Source: Sporomusaceae bacterium (GTDB lineage: Bacteria > Bacillota > Negativicutes > Acidaminococcales > JAJUGR01). From it: a DNA stretch of 64,000 nt. A model generated the notes under the pieces. It saw only the letters and a program-made list of their open reading frames with translations, was not told the DNA's origin and made no database searches. This document shows, one piece after another, positions 17,582 to 26,751 of this stretch; the stretch's first letter is position 1, and each line of letters begins with the position of its first letter. Location: contig JAJUGR010000004.1 in the NCBI GenBank assembly GCA_029265905.1, positions 95,955-159,954 on the forward strand, written 5' to 3'. The translations under genes and the position numbers were made by a program.

Positions 17582-17621
17582 AAAAAACGGGCTCTCCCCG
17601 GCCGCAGCAAGGGGAAGCCCG
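17582..17621 (-). terminator. Terminator after the YjdM/PhnA gene
   Basis: CGGGCTTCCCC and GGGGAGAGCCCG arms with a small internal mismatch are followed by TTTTTTG on the minus strand. Confidence 0.75.
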
Positions 17622-17628
17622 CTTTCCA

Positions 17629-17970
17629 TTATAATTTTTTGACAAACTCGGACTTTAGCTTCATCGCGCCAAAGCCGTCAATATGGCAATCAATGTTATG
17701 ATCGCCCTCCACCAGCCGGATGTTTTTTACCTTGGTGCCGATTTTCAGCGCCGAAGAGCTGCCCTTCACCTTCAGGTCCTTGATGATGCTGACGGAATCG
17801 CCGTCCTGCAGCAGGTTGCCGTTGGCGTCCCGGACTACCAGCTTGTCCTCGCCGCTTTCCGCACCCGCCGCCGGCGTCCATTCGTGGGCGCATTCCGGAC
17901 AGATCAGCAGCGCGCCGTCCTCATAGGTATAAGGGGAGTTGCATTTCGGGCAATTAGGCAAATCAGACAT
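17629..17970 (-). CDS. yjdM: YjdM/PhnA family zinc-ribbon protein
   Basis: A 113-residue protein. Residues 5-28 form a zinc ribbon ([21 protein letters not shown]) and residues 45-113 the PhnA domain ([20 protein letters not shown] and [15 protein letters not shown]). It was once linked to alkylphosphonate use by its E. coli name, but no phosphonate genes lie here and the function is unknown. The start has AAGGTGA just upstream. Single-gene unit with its own terminator. Confidence 0.93.
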   Translation of the reverse strand: MSDLPNCPKCNSPYTYEDGALLICPECAHEWTPAAGAESGEDKLVVRDANGNLLQDGDSVSIIKDLKVKGSSSALKIGTKVKNIRLVEGDHNIDCHIDGFGAMKLKSEFVKKL

Positions 17971-18039
17971 AGTTCACCTTCTCCATTCCTTCTGTAGTGA
18001 CGTTATGGTACCACAATTTTCTGGCCGTGACAATGGGCG

Positions 18040-19275
18040 CTATCGCCCGTCCAGCTCCGCCATAACTTCCGCCTTGGCTTGCGCTAGTGCCGCCGCCACC
18101 TTGCTTGTGTCCGTGCAGCCGCCCTGCGCCGACAGGGCGCTGCCGCCGCCTTTGCCGCCCAGTTGCGACAGTGTTTGCTGCAACCGCCTGCCCATGTGCA
18201 CGCCCGCTGCATCGCCCGTCGCCGCGAACATCAGGTGCGCTTTGGTGTTGCCTTCATTCACGCCCGCCAGCAGGACAATCGTTTTGGGGTGCTGCAGCAG
18301 CTCCTTGGCCAGCAGGGCGACGTCCTGCGGCGACGCCCCAAGCAGGACATGGTCAACGATCCGCACGCCAACCTCGGTCCAAGCGGCTTGCGCCGCCAGC
18401 TGCGCCGCCACGCCTTTGTACAAGGCCTGCTTGGTCCTGAGCAATTCCCTCGTCAGCAGCTCGCACTTCAAAAGCGACTGGTCTACTGCCGCCTCCAGCA
18501 AGTCGACGGACGAAGAGAGCTTGCCGGACAAACGGGCGGCCAGCCGGTTTTTGCCTTGGTAATCGCGCAAAGCCCGGCCGCCGCAGACGAAGTCAACCCG
18601 CACGGCGTCGCGCCGGCGCTCCCAGTGCCGAATTTTGATCAGCCCGACCTCGCCGGTATGCGTCGCGTGCGTCCCGCAGCAAAAGGAGTACTCGAAGTCC
18701 GGAATATAAATCAGCCGCGCAATTGCCATTTCTTTTGCCGGCGGCTTGCGCAGCGGGTACTCAGCCGCCTGGGCCGGGTCAATCCACTTGGCGGCGATCG
18801 GCTGGTTGGAAAAAACCATCTCATTGGCGATCCGCTCGACTTGTTCCGCGGCGTCCTCCGTCAGCCCATCGATTTTCAGATCGATCTGGCTCGACTCAGT
18901 GCCCAAATGGAAGCCGATCGTCGCGGCCTGCAAGGCGTGATGAAAGGCCGCCGACAAGATATGCTGACCGCTGTGCTGCTGCATGTGGTCAAACCGCCGC
19001 GGCCAATCCACCACACCAGTTACGGTCTGATTGAGCAGAGCCGCATCGACCGGCCCCTGGACGATATGGATCACCTTTCCGCCGGCTTCCTTGACGGCCA
19101 GCACCGGATAGTCCTGGATGCGGCCCGTATCGCTCGGCTGCCCGCCGCCCTCCGGATAAAAAGCGGTCGCGTCAAGCACCAGGCCCAGGCAACCGCCTTC
19201 CCCGGGAATGATCTCGGTCAGCGTCGCCGAAAAGCTTCTGGCATGCGGCAGCTCATAAAACAATTTTTTCGTCAT
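18040..19275 (-). CDS. Alanyl-tRNA editing protein (AlaX, long form with DHHA1 domain)
   Basis: AlaX proteins hydrolyse Ser-tRNA(Ala) or Gly-tRNA(Ala) in trans. The 411-residue protein has an AlaRS-like beta-barrel start (ATAFYPEGGGQPSDTG near 35-51), the zinc/editing motif HMQQHSGQHILSAAF near 97-111, the second zinc motif CCGTHATHTGEVG near 204-216, a coiled-coil region (about 235-300) and a C-terminal DHHA1 domain ending with GGKGGGSALSAQGG near 373-386. This is the long AlaX class (AlaX-L). It appears alone; start ATG precedes with a GGTGAAGCG-type site. Confidence 0.93.
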   Translation of the reverse strand: MTKKLFYELPHARSFSATLTEIIPGEGGCLGLVLDATAFYPEGGGQPSDTGRIQDYPVLAVKEAGGKVIHIVQGPVDAALLNQTVTGVVDWPRRFDHMQQHSGQHILSAAFHHALQAATIGFHLGTESSQIDLKIDGLTEDAAEQVERIANEMVFSNQPIAAKWIDPAQAAEYPLRKPPAKEMAIARLIYIPDFEYSFCCGTHATHTGEVGLIKIRHWERRRDAVRVDFVCGGRALRDYQGKNRLAARLSGKLSSSVDLLEAAVDQSLLKCELLTRELLRTKQALYKGVAAQLAAQAAWTEVGVRIVDHVLLGASPQDVALLAKELLQHPKTIVLLAGVNEGNTKAHLMFAATGDAAGVHMGRRLQQTLSQLGGKGGGSALSAQGGCTDTSKVAAALAQAKAEVMAELDGR

Positions 19276-19354
19276 ATCGCTTCACCTCATCTGCTGAACC
19301 TGGGCGCTTTCTGCTTGCCAGTACATGCGCCGGCCCTTACGCTGCCAAACCGCC

Positions 19355-20524
19355 TCAAGCCTCGCGCTCGGCGTCGCAGCTGGCATCACCGGCAAACAAG
19401 AATGCGCCGGCGCCTGCCACCATAACCAGACTGCCGGCCAGAAAAGCACCGGCCAGCGAACCCGTACTATCCCGGATGAAGCCGGAAACGGTCGGGGCGG
19501 CGATGGCCGCCAGCATAATAACACAATTATAAACCCCCACCGCTGCCCCCATCATGCCGGGATAACGCGCCGCGACAATGTCGCCGGTCCAGGCGACCGT
19601 GATCGGGGTAAAGGCGGAATTGCTGAACGCGCCGAACAGCAGCAGTCCAAGCACAATTGCCAACGGCTCCTGCGCGTGCGAAACAAAAAACAAGGCCAAG
19701 GCGCCGACGGGAACAATCAGCATGGCGAGCCGCTTGCGACCGCAACGGTCGGACAGCCGGCCCCAAACCAGGCCGGCCGGCACGGCCGAAAAAGCGATCA
19801 ATCCCGTGTAAAAGCCCGCCTGCCCCAGGCTGAACCCCCGCTCGACCTTCAAAAAGGCCGGCCCCCAGGTCATCAGCACCCAAAAGCCATACAGCGCCAG
19901 CAACGTGCCGATATTAACCAGCAGCAGGTCGCGGTCGCAAAGCACCTTCTTATAATCAGCCCAAGCCGGCGAAGCCGCGCCCCGAATATTGGGCAGGACG
20001 CGCCAAAACCAGATAAGCATCAAAAACGTCGGCAGGCTCAGGACAATAAACGGCGCGCGGTAGCTGCCCAACAGCTCGTATACCGGGCCGCTCATCGCCA
20101 GCCCCACCATCAGGCCAAGCGCCATCCCGGCGCCGATGACAGCAGCGCTCGCGCCCCGCTTTTCCGGCGCAACCGCCTGCAGTACCGTCCCGTAGGCGGT
20201 CGGATAATAGGCGCCGGCGCCCAAGCCATGAACAGCGGCGCAGACAAGCAGCCCCATGTAGCTGCTTCCCAAAACGCCAAGCCCCAGCAGACCAAACGCC
20301 GCAAGCCCGTACAACGCCACCAGCACGACCTTGAGTCCGTACCTGTCGCCCAGCAAGCCGGCCGGGATTTGCATGCACACATAAAAGAAAAAGTAGGTGC
20401 TGGTCAACACGCCCAACTGGGCCGAAGACAGCTCCAACTGGGCGGCGATAACAACAAGCAGCGGATACAAGCAGGTGCGGTCGGCATAAACGACCGCCCA
20501 CCCCAAAGCCAGTGCTGTCAGCAT
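19355..20524 (-). CDS. MFS transporter of unknown substrate
   Basis: A 389-residue major facilitator with 12 predicted helices. The first helix holds AVVYADRTCLYPLL, the loop 2-3 motif is GLLGDRYGLKVVL, and the middle has LSDRCGRKRLAML, the mirrored motif between helices 8 and 9. It resembles the anion:cation symporter/phthalate-type carriers in its D/R pair in helix 1. The start is the ATG at 20524 with GGGAGG 5 bases upstream; the ORF-track GTG would overlap that site. No enzyme gene nearby points to a substrate. Confidence 0.85.
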   Translation of the reverse strand: MLTALALGWAVVYADRTCLYPLLVVIAAQLELSSAQLGVLTSTYFFFYVCMQIPAGLLGDRYGLKVVLVALYGLAAFGLLGLGVLGSSYMGLLVCAAVHGLGAGAYYPTAYGTVLQAVAPEKRGASAAVIGAGMALGLMVGLAMSGPVYELLGSYRAPFIVLSLPTFLMLIWFWRVLPNIRGAASPAWADYKKVLCDRDLLLVNIGTLLALYGFWVLMTWGPAFLKVERGFSLGQAGFYTGLIAFSAVPAGLVWGRLSDRCGRKRLAMLIVPVGALALFFVSHAQEPLAIVLGLLLFGAFSNSAFTPITVAWTGDIVAARYPGMMGAAVGVYNCVIMLAAIAAPTVSGFIRDSTGSLAGAFLAGSLVMVAGAGAFLFAGDASCDAEREA

Positions 20525-20587
20525 AGGTACCTCCCGCCGCACTTTTTCGCACGCTTTGCTTAAAATGCGCTTCTATATTTTGCCCGC

Positions 20588-22687
20588 CTAGCTCGCCTTT
20601 TTTATGGGGCCGGGCGGGCGTCCGCCCCCATCATCCTGCTGCAGCGTTTTGCCGAACTTGATCCGCCACCACGAAACGCCCCGCACAGCGTCGACCTCCC
20701 GGCGGATTTGGTCAGGTTCAGGCGGCGCACTCCCTTGGGGCAACGACAGCGCTTCGCGGTAATCGCCATTGGCCTCGCCCATGTGGTCCGCGGTAATCCA
20801 AAAACCGTAATTGACGCCGATATCGTTGCCCTGGGTCAGGCTCCGTCCAACCGAACAGTACTCAAAACCAGGGGGAGCGACCAGCTCCAGCAGCGTGGGC
20901 GTGACATTGATGTGGCTGCCAGCCGCCGTTCGCGGCCAGACCGCTTTATCGACCCCTTTGCCGTACGCGACAAACGGAACGGCGTACCGTTCAAACAAGG
21001 GCGGATTGGCTTCGATATTCACCCGGTCAGCATGGTCGCCGACAATGACAAACAGGCTGTCGGGATGCCGCCGGCGCGCCTCCTGGACAAACTGCGCCAG
21101 CATTTTATCCGCATACCAAAAATGCCCCAATTTCTTGATCAGTTCCTGATCCTGCCGCATTTTTTCCGGCAAGCCGGCGGCAACCAGCTCCGGCTTGAAA
21201 CCGGCCGCCGCCAAATCAACCGTGTAAGGGGAATGGTTGCTCACCGTCAGGATGACGTGAAAGCCAGGCTTGTCATCTGTTACGCGGTCAAGCACATGCT
21301 TGTACAGGTCAGCGTCGTCGCAGCCCCAGGCATTTTTGCTGGCGCCGTCAATATCACCCATGCCGTGAAAAGCATCGAAGCCCTGGGCCAGCGAAAAATC
21401 ACGAATCTTCTCCCAGGAAGCCGGGCCGGCGTACCAAAAGTCGGCGCTGTATCCAAGCCGCTTCATCTGCGGCGCCAGCGCCGTGCTGTACGGTTCCCGG
21501 TACGCCTCAGGCAGGGTGTTGAGATACAGATTAGCCTCAGCAAAGCCCGTGATGACGCCCATAACCGCGTTGATCGTGCTCATGCCGTTGGGCAAAAAGT
21601 AAGGCGAATACGCGGCATCCTCTTGCGCAATAATCTTTTTCAACCCGTTGGCGATGTTCAAGTTGTCATACTGCGGCAAGAGCGGCCAATTGGCGTAGTT
21701 TTCCGCGATAATCAGGAAAACCTGCCGCGGCGGCGTTGGCTGACCGCCGGCCACTTTTTTCTTCAGAAAATCATCCACTTGCTCAGACTGAACCGGCCGC
21801 CCAGCCAGATGCCGGCCGTAATCGGCGACGCGCTGGGGATCCATGTTCAAGCCGGTGGAGGAAGCAATCCGCTCATGCAAGCTGTAGGCCCGGTACAAGG
21901 CCTGCACATCGTCTAAAATCGCCTCATTCAGCAACTGGTCTTTCGTTACGCCCGAATTCTCCCAATCGATGTCATAGGCGTAGGTCAGGCTGCCGCCGAA
22001 GCTGACAAAAACAGCCGCGTGGTAGACGAAAAACAGCAGCACGACGCGCAGCGCCAGGTTATGATGCCATTTCGCCAGCCGGGGAAACGCATACACGCGG
22101 GAGTCCAGGCAGCGCCGCAACAGCTTGCAGAGCAGCCCGGCGGTGACGCCCACCAGCAGCATCCGCAACGGCAGGTTGTATTGCTCGATGGCGGTATACA
22201 AGATCGCCCCAACATCATCATGCAAGGTGTTAAACAGCAGCTGGTTGAACGCCATGCGAAATTCCTGGTAATACGGAATGCGCGCATGAAACAAAAAGCT
22301 GAGCAGCACCACATAAGTTGCGCCCAGGTAAAACCGAATATGGCGCAGCCTGTCCGTATGGACGAACACCCTGAGCACGGTGCAGCAGGCCAGCGGCAGC
22401 AGCACCAGCAAGCCGGCGCTCTTTAAGCTGATGCGAAGGCCATAATACAGTGCCGCGCCAATGTCGCGCAAGGTCACAGCCTCGCTCAAAAAGGGATGCA
22501 GCACCGCGATAAAGCCGACGCGGAACAGGCAGAAAACGGCCAGCATGAAAAAAAACAGCTTGCCCGCCTGCTGCAGTTCGGCAAATAAATCATCCCACCC
22601 GACGCGCTTGATGCTAACCCCAACCTTTCCGGCTCTTTCCCGCGGCTGAGTACGCCGCTTGAGAAAATGATATATAAAGATCGGCAA
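20588..22687 (-). CDS. LtaS/OpgB-like phosphoglycerol transferase (membrane sulfatase fold)
   Basis: The N-terminal third has about five membrane segments; the rest is an extracytoplasmic sulfatase-fold domain. Motifs: IAENYANWPLL (metal Glu), NGMSTINAVMGVITG (probable nucleophile Thr), LTVSNHSPYTV (His) and FVIVGDHADRVN (Asp-His metal site). Family members transfer glycerol phosphate from phosphatidylglycerol to lipoteichoic acid, glucans or LPS. The start is doubtful: the ORF-track start at 22753 runs through a terminator hairpin, so I prefer the TTG at 22687 (699 residues) behind TAGGG. A true LTA polymerase would be unexpected if the host is a diderm. Confidence 0.85.
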   Translation of the reverse strand: MPIFIYHFLKRRTQPRERAGKVGVSIKRVGWDDLFAELQQAGKLFFFMLAVFCLFRVGFIAVLHPFLSEAVTLRDIGAALYYGLRISLKSAGLLVLLPLACCTVLRVFVHTDRLRHIRFYLGATYVVLLSFLFHARIPYYQEFRMAFNQLLFNTLHDDVGAILYTAIEQYNLPLRMLLVGVTAGLLCKLLRRCLDSRVYAFPRLAKWHHNLALRVVLLFFVYHAAVFVSFGGSLTYAYDIDWENSGVTKDQLLNEAILDDVQALYRAYSLHERIASSTGLNMDPQRVADYGRHLAGRPVQSEQVDDFLKKKVAGGQPTPPRQVFLIIAENYANWPLLPQYDNLNIANGLKKIIAQEDAAYSPYFLPNGMSTINAVMGVITGFAEANLYLNTLPEAYREPYSTALAPQMKRLGYSADFWYAGPASWEKIRDFSLAQGFDAFHGMGDIDGASKNAWGCDDADLYKHVLDRVTDDKPGFHVILTVSNHSPYTVDLAAAGFKPELVAAGLPEKMRQDQELIKKLGHFWYADKMLAQFVQEARRRHPDSLFVIVGDHADRVNIEANPPLFERYAVPFVAYGKGVDKAVWPRTAAGSHINVTPTLLELVAPPGFEYCSVGRSLTQGNDIGVNYGFWITADHMGEANGDYREALSLPQGSAPPEPDQIRREVDAVRGVSWWRIKFGKTLQQDDGGGRPPGPIKKAS

Positions 22688-22721
22688 AAACTCAACCCTA
22701 CGACCAGCCAGCGACGATAAA

Positions 22722-22760
22722 AACAAAAAAGGGCTGCAACAACAATCAGCCAAGCAGCCC
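22722..22760 (-). terminator. Promoter-proximal terminator in the leader of the LtaS-like gene
   Basis: GGGCTGC...GCAGCCC stem followed on the minus strand by TTTTTTGTTTTT. No minus-strand gene precedes it; a TATAAT box lies at about 22808-22803. It may be an attenuator or end a short RNA. Confidence 0.6.
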
Positions 22761-22923
22761 GCTTCTCGCGAAAAGAAGGATTTAAGTCCCGCAAAGTAGA
22801 ATTATACCATGCAGTGTTTTTTGAAAATTCAAGCACAATTTGCTTTCTTTACCTTTCAAAGGAATCTCGTCAACCGGGCACCATGGAATGCACGCCGCCG
22901 GCAAGGCGAAAGGGGTTTTCAGC

Positions 22924-24684
22924 ATGAAGCAGTTCGCGCTCCCGCCAAACTTCGCCGCTTCTTCCGCCGACATCCTGGAGGCCCTAGGATTCGGCGTCGC
23001 CATCATCGACGCGGACAATCACCAAATCGTCTATGCCAACAACACGCTCCTCAACCTAAGCGGCCAAACACCGGACACGCTCCTCGGCCAATCGTGCCAC
23101 CAACTGTTATGCCCGGCGCAACAGGGCGCTTGCCCCATTTCCGACCTGGGGCGAACGATAGACAACTCGGAACGGCTGCTGCTGCGAGCCGACGGCCAGA
23201 AGATCCCGATCATCAAAACCGTCCTGCCGCTGACGCTCGCCGGCAAAAAATACCTAATGGAAAGCATCATTGACAACACTACGCGAAAGGAAATGTGCGA
23301 CCTGCTGTCCGCCGCCAACGAGAACTTGAAGCGGGAAATTGACAACCGGCGACAGGCGGAGGAACAGCTGCAAGGGCTCGCCTACCACGATACCTTGACG
23401 GGCTTGCCGAACAGGGCCTTTTTCCTGGCGGCGCTGGATCATGCCATTGCCGTAGCGGAGCGCTCCGCCGCTATGCTGGCCATCCTGTTTTTGGATCTGG
23501 ACGGCTTTAAAACGATCAACGACACCCTGGGCCATGCCAGCGGCGACAAGCTGCTGGCGGAAACCGCCAAAAGATTGGTCGCCACCGTCCGCAAGGGCGA
23601 TATCGTCGCCCGCATCGGCGGCGACGAATTTGTCATCCTGTGCGAAAGCATTGCCCACCCGGAGGCCGTGAAAGCGATAACGGATAAAATCGTCGCCAGC
23701 TTCGACAGCGCCTTCAACATAAATGGCCAGGAAGTCTTCATTACCACCAGTTTGGGAGCGGCCTTGTACCCTACCAACGGCCATTGTGCGGAAGAATTGC
23801 TGCAAAACGCCGACAGCGCGATGTATAAAGCCAAAGAACTGGGCCGGAACCAAAGCGTGCTGTGCACCCAGCAAATGCAGCAGGACATCTATGAATACAT
23901 GCAGTTGAGCAACCACCTGTACCGCGCGCTCGAGCGGCACGAGCTTATCCTGCACTACCAACCGCAAATTCATTCCGATTCCTATAAAATCATCGGTGCG
24001 GAGGCCTTGGTAAGGTGGAAGCATCCTGTTTTAGGCCTGCTGCCGCCGGGAAAATTTATTCCGATCGCCGAGAAAACCGGCTTGATTCACGCCATTGGCG
24101 AATGGGTGGTCCGCACAGCCTGCCGGCAAAACAAGGCCTGGCAAGACGCAGGTCTGCCCAAAATCCCTGTAACCGTCAATCTGTCTATCTTGCAGCTCAA
24201 CAAGCCTAGTTTCGTCCAGCAAATTGACGCCATCCTGGCGGAAACCGGTCTGGAGGCGCAATACCTGGAGTTGGAGCTTACCGAAAGCATCGTGATGCAC
24301 GACCTTCTCACCACGGTCAAAGCCTTGGCAGCGCTGCGAAAACGGGGCATTGCCATAGCCGTCGATGATTTTGGCGCCGAGCACGCTTCCCTGCAGTATT
24401 TGACCCAGCTCCCCATCGATAAGATCAAAATCGCCAAACCTTTTGTGCAGGGTATGGAGGCGAACAAAAAGGATGCGGCCATTGCCAACGCGATGCTTGA
24501 GATGGCCAAAAAAATGGGCGTGCGTGCCATTGCCACAGGCATTGAAACCCAGCAGCAAGTCTCCCTCTTAAAGCATGCCCAGTGCCAGGAAATGCAGGGG
24601 TTCTATTTTTCCAAACCGCTTCCGGCGGAGGATTTGGCCCGCCTGCTGGCCAACGGCCTGTCGGCCTCGTTTGAAACAGCTTAA
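22924..24684 (+). CDS. PAS-GGDEF-EAL cyclic-di-GMP protein with altered EAL motifs
   Basis: A 586-residue cytoplasmic protein. PAS domain about 15-120 with an unusual cysteine set (C58, C63, C70: SCHQLLCPAQQGACPI), a short coiled coil, GGDEF domain about 150-315 with intact IGGDEF (232-236) and an RxxD inhibitory site (RKGD) just before it, then an EAL domain about 330-580. EAL itself (360-362), VNLS, ELTES and DDFG are kept, but the usual KID reads KIA and EGVET reads TGIET (538-542). So cyclase activity is likely, phosphodiesterase activity doubtful. Start ATG at 22924 has AAAGGGG 8 bases upstream. The cysteines may hold a redox sensor. Confidence 0.92.
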   Translation: MKQFALPPNFAASSADILEALGFGVAIIDADNHQIVYANNTLLNLSGQTPDTLLGQSCHQLLCPAQQGACPISDLGRTIDNSERLLLRADGQKIPIIKTVLPLTLAGKKYLMESIIDNTTRKEMCDLLSAANENLKREIDNRRQAEEQLQGLAYHDTLTGLPNRAFFLAALDHAIAVAERSAAMLAILFLDLDGFKTINDTLGHASGDKLLAETAKRLVATVRKGDIVARIGGDEFVILCESIAHPEAVKAITDKIVASFDSAFNINGQEVFITTSLGAALYPTNGHCAEELLQNADSAMYKAKELGRNQSVLCTQQMQQDIYEYMQLSNHLYRALERHELILHYQPQIHSDSYKIIGAEALVRWKHPVLGLLPPGKFIPIAEKTGLIHAIGEWVVRTACRQNKAWQDAGLPKIPVTVNLSILQLNKPSFVQQIDAILAETGLEAQYLELELTESIVMHDLLTTVKALAALRKRGIAIAVDDFGAEHASLQYLTQLPIDKIKIAKPFVQGMEANKKDAAIANAMLEMAKKMGVRAIATGIETQQQVSLLKHAQCQEMQGFYFSKPLPAEDLARLLANGLSASFETA

Positions 24685-24689
24685 CCCCC

Positions 24690-24739
24690 TTAAACAAATA
24701 AGGCGGCCGCCCTTGTGGGCGGCCGCCTTATTTGTTTAA
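24690..24739. terminator. Bidirectional terminator between the GGDEF-EAL and asparaginase genes
   Basis: A perfect stem of more than 20 bp, TTAAACAAATAAGGCGGCCGCCC with its complement, separated by TTGT, has AT-rich flanks on both sides. The asparaginase stop codon lies inside the arm. Confidence 0.9.
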
Positions 24740-25812
24740 TATTCCCAGAACATCTGTTGGATTTCTTTTACGTCATTGGTTTTGGTCAGAGCCAGCATCA
24801 GCAGGATGCGGGCTTTTTGCGGATTGAGGTTATCAGAAGCCACGAAGCCGTATTTGTCGTCGTTAGCTTCGCCGTTTCTGGCAATAATGCCATTGCCGAC
24901 CCGCGCGCTTCTAACCACGACGATGCCTTGGGCAAGCGCCTGCTCGATCGCCGGATATTCGGCTTTTGCGATGCTGCCATTGCCGGTACCGGCATGGACG
25001 ATGCCTTTAGCGCCGGCATTGATCGCCGCTTCAATCATCGTGCCGGCATTGCCGGCATAGTGATAAACGATGTCGACCCGTGGCAGAGCGGTCAAATCCA
25101 TGACATTAAACTCGGTGTGGCGGGTGTGCTTGCGAAGCGGTTCCCGGTAGAACACGGGCTTGTCGCCGGTAAAGAAGCCCAGCGGGCCGATTTCCGGCGC
25201 TTTGAAGGTATCAACCCGGTCAGTGATCGTCTTGGTCACATCACGGCCGGAATGAATGGTGTCATTGAGCATCACCATGACACCCTTGCCTTTCGCTTCT
25301 TTGCTGCCGGCCAAAATGACCGAGCGGTAGAGATTCAGCGGACCATCCGCGCTCATCGCCGTGCCTGGACGCATTGAGCCCACCAGCACGACGGGCTTGT
25401 CGCTTTTGACGACAAGATTAAGGAAATACGCGGTTTCTTCCAAGGTATCGGTGCCATGCGTGATTACTACGCCGTCAACATCATGCTGATCAAGCAGTTG
25501 GTTGACGCGTTTCGCCAGTTTGAGCCAGATTTCCATTGTCATGCTTTCGCTGGCGACCTGGCTGACTTGCTCGCCGCTTACGTTGGCGACCTGGCTCAGC
25601 TCCGGCACGTTGGAGATTAACTTATCCACCGGCGTAACGGCAGCCGTATACCCTACCGTCGTCGTACTGGTCACGCCCGCGCCGGCAATGGTGCCGCCAG
25701 TCGCCAGAATCTTGACGTTAGGCTTGTCAGCCGCCTGCGCCGCCAAAGCGACCTGCATGGCCATTAAAAACACGCACACAAAAGCCAGTATTTTCAGGTA
25801 CCTTTTCCCCAT
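24736..25812 (-). CDS. ansB: Type II (exported) L-asparaginase
   Basis: Hydrolyses L-asparagine to aspartate and ammonia outside the membrane. The 358-residue precursor starts MGKRYLKILAFVCVFLMAM, a signal peptide probably cleaved after ALAAQA. The mature part has ATGGTIAGAG (nucleophile Thr) at its start, THGTDTLEETAYFL (second catalytic Thr-Asp pair), and GSMRPGTAMSADGPLNLY. Start is the ATG at 25812 with AAAGGAG 8 bases upstream; the ORF-track start adds a false N-terminus. The gene ends inside a bidirectional terminator. An Asp/Glu racemase lies 217 bases upstream, so the two may both serve amino-acid use. Confidence 0.95.
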   Translation of the reverse strand: MGKRYLKILAFVCVFLMAMQVALAAQAADKPNVKILATGGTIAGAGVTSTTTVGYTAAVTPVDKLISNVPELSQVANVSGEQVSQVASESMTMEIWLKLAKRVNQLLDQHDVDGVVITHGTDTLEETAYFLNLVVKSDKPVVLVGSMRPGTAMSADGPLNLYRSVILAGSKEAKGKGVMVMLNDTIHSGRDVTKTITDRVDTFKAPEIGPLGFFTGDKPVFYREPLRKHTRHTEFNVMDLTALPRVDIVYHYAGNAGTMIEAAINAGAKGIVHAGTGNGSIAKAEYPAIEQALAQGIVVVRSARVGNGIIARNGEANDDKYGFVASDNLNPQKARILLMLALTKTNDVKEIQQMFWEY

Positions 25813-25821
25813 AGAAACAGC

Positions 25822-25900
25822 TCCTTTCATACTAGTGGCATCGCCTTTTTCTCCGGAGTCATCCACCTGCGGCACGGCTGTCCGAGCCGCAACAACCTCC
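25822..25900 (-). promoter_or_regulatory. Folded leader of the asparaginase gene with tiny open frame
   Basis: Two helices can form before the ribosome site: TGCGGC/GCCGCA (25891-25868, with CGG/CCG inside) and GTGG/CCAC (25866-25835, with CTCCGGAG in its loop). A four-codon frame ATG CCA CTA GTA TGA (25841-25827) ends just before AAAGGAG. No known riboswitch class was recognised. Confidence 0.35.
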
Positions 25901-26028
25901 TTTCCGCCCCTGGCCGGTTGGCCGGCAAATTTATGTCACTATTTATGTTTTTAATATTATCACTTTTCTGATTATTTGCCCATATAAATTTATCCGCCTC
26001 GTTTCACATAGGCAGAAAGCGCTGCAGA

Positions 26029-26751
26029 TTAGCTGCACGCCAAGACCGGCGCGCGTTTTGCGAGCGGCTTGTCAACAAACCGAATGGCCGCCGCCGCCAA
26101 TACCGTCGTCGGGTCAATCACCGGCCGGTCAATCCGGAACATCTCAAACGCCAGCGGCAGCTCCGTACAGCCCAGCACCAACATCTCCGCGCCGCTTGCC
26201 AACAGCCCGTCGATCGTTGCATAAAACGCCCTTAAATCGATCTCCCGGTTCGCCGCCTTCACCCCGTTGTAGATGACGTCCATGACGCTGGCCTGCCCGG
26301 TTGGCGATGGCGTGAGGAGCGCGACGCCTGCTTTGTCCAGCGCCTTGTGATACACCCCCGACTGAAGGGTGCCGTCAGTCGCCAGCAAGCCGACCTTCCG
26401 CAACCCCCGTCTGCTGATCTCCCCCGCTGTTTCCTCCAGCATGTTCAACAGCGGGATATCGAAAAAGGGCGTAAGCCGGTCATAAAAATAGTGCGCCGTA
26501 TTGCAGGGCATCACCAGGGCGTCCGCGCCCATCGACTGCAGGCGGATGCCGCTGCGCACCATTTCCGGCACGGGGTCGGCGCCGCCTGCCAAGATGGCCT
26601 GCGTGCGGTCCGGAATATTGGTATTGCAGTCGATATAAATATGGATGTGCTCCTGATCGGATTTCGCGTCCGTCATTTCTATGATTTTCCTGAACAAATC
26701 ATATGTGGCCAAAGCGCCCATGCCGCCGATAATGCCAATTGATTTTTGCAT
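26029..26751 (-). CDS. Aspartate/glutamate racemase family protein
   Basis: A cofactor-free racemase of 240 residues. It has the N-terminal GIIGGMGALATYDLF, the first active-site cysteine in ADALVMPCNTAHYF near residue 85 and the second in VLGCTELPLAF near 195. Members act on aspartate, glutamate or broader amino acids (YgeA, aspartate racemase). The start is the ATG at 26751 behind GGGGGAG; the ORF-track frame runs past it into the divergent regulator. It is divergent from the LysR gene, which probably controls it. Confidence 0.92.
   Translation of the reverse strand: MQKSIGIIGGMGALATYDLFRKIIEMTDAKSDQEHIHIYIDCNTNIPDRTQAILAGGADPVPEMVRSGIRLQSMGADALVMPCNTAHYFYDRLTPFFDIPLLNMLEETAGEISRRGLRKVGLLATDGTLQSGVYHKALDKAGVALLTPSPTGQASVMDVIYNGVKAANREIDLRAFYATIDGLLASGAEMLVLGCTELPLAFEMFRIDRPVIDPTTVLAAAAIRFVDKPLAKRAPVLACS

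Noticed and set aside
18163-19425. 420-codon plus-strand ORF opposite alaX
   Set aside because: Antisense shadow without recognisable domains or start site.
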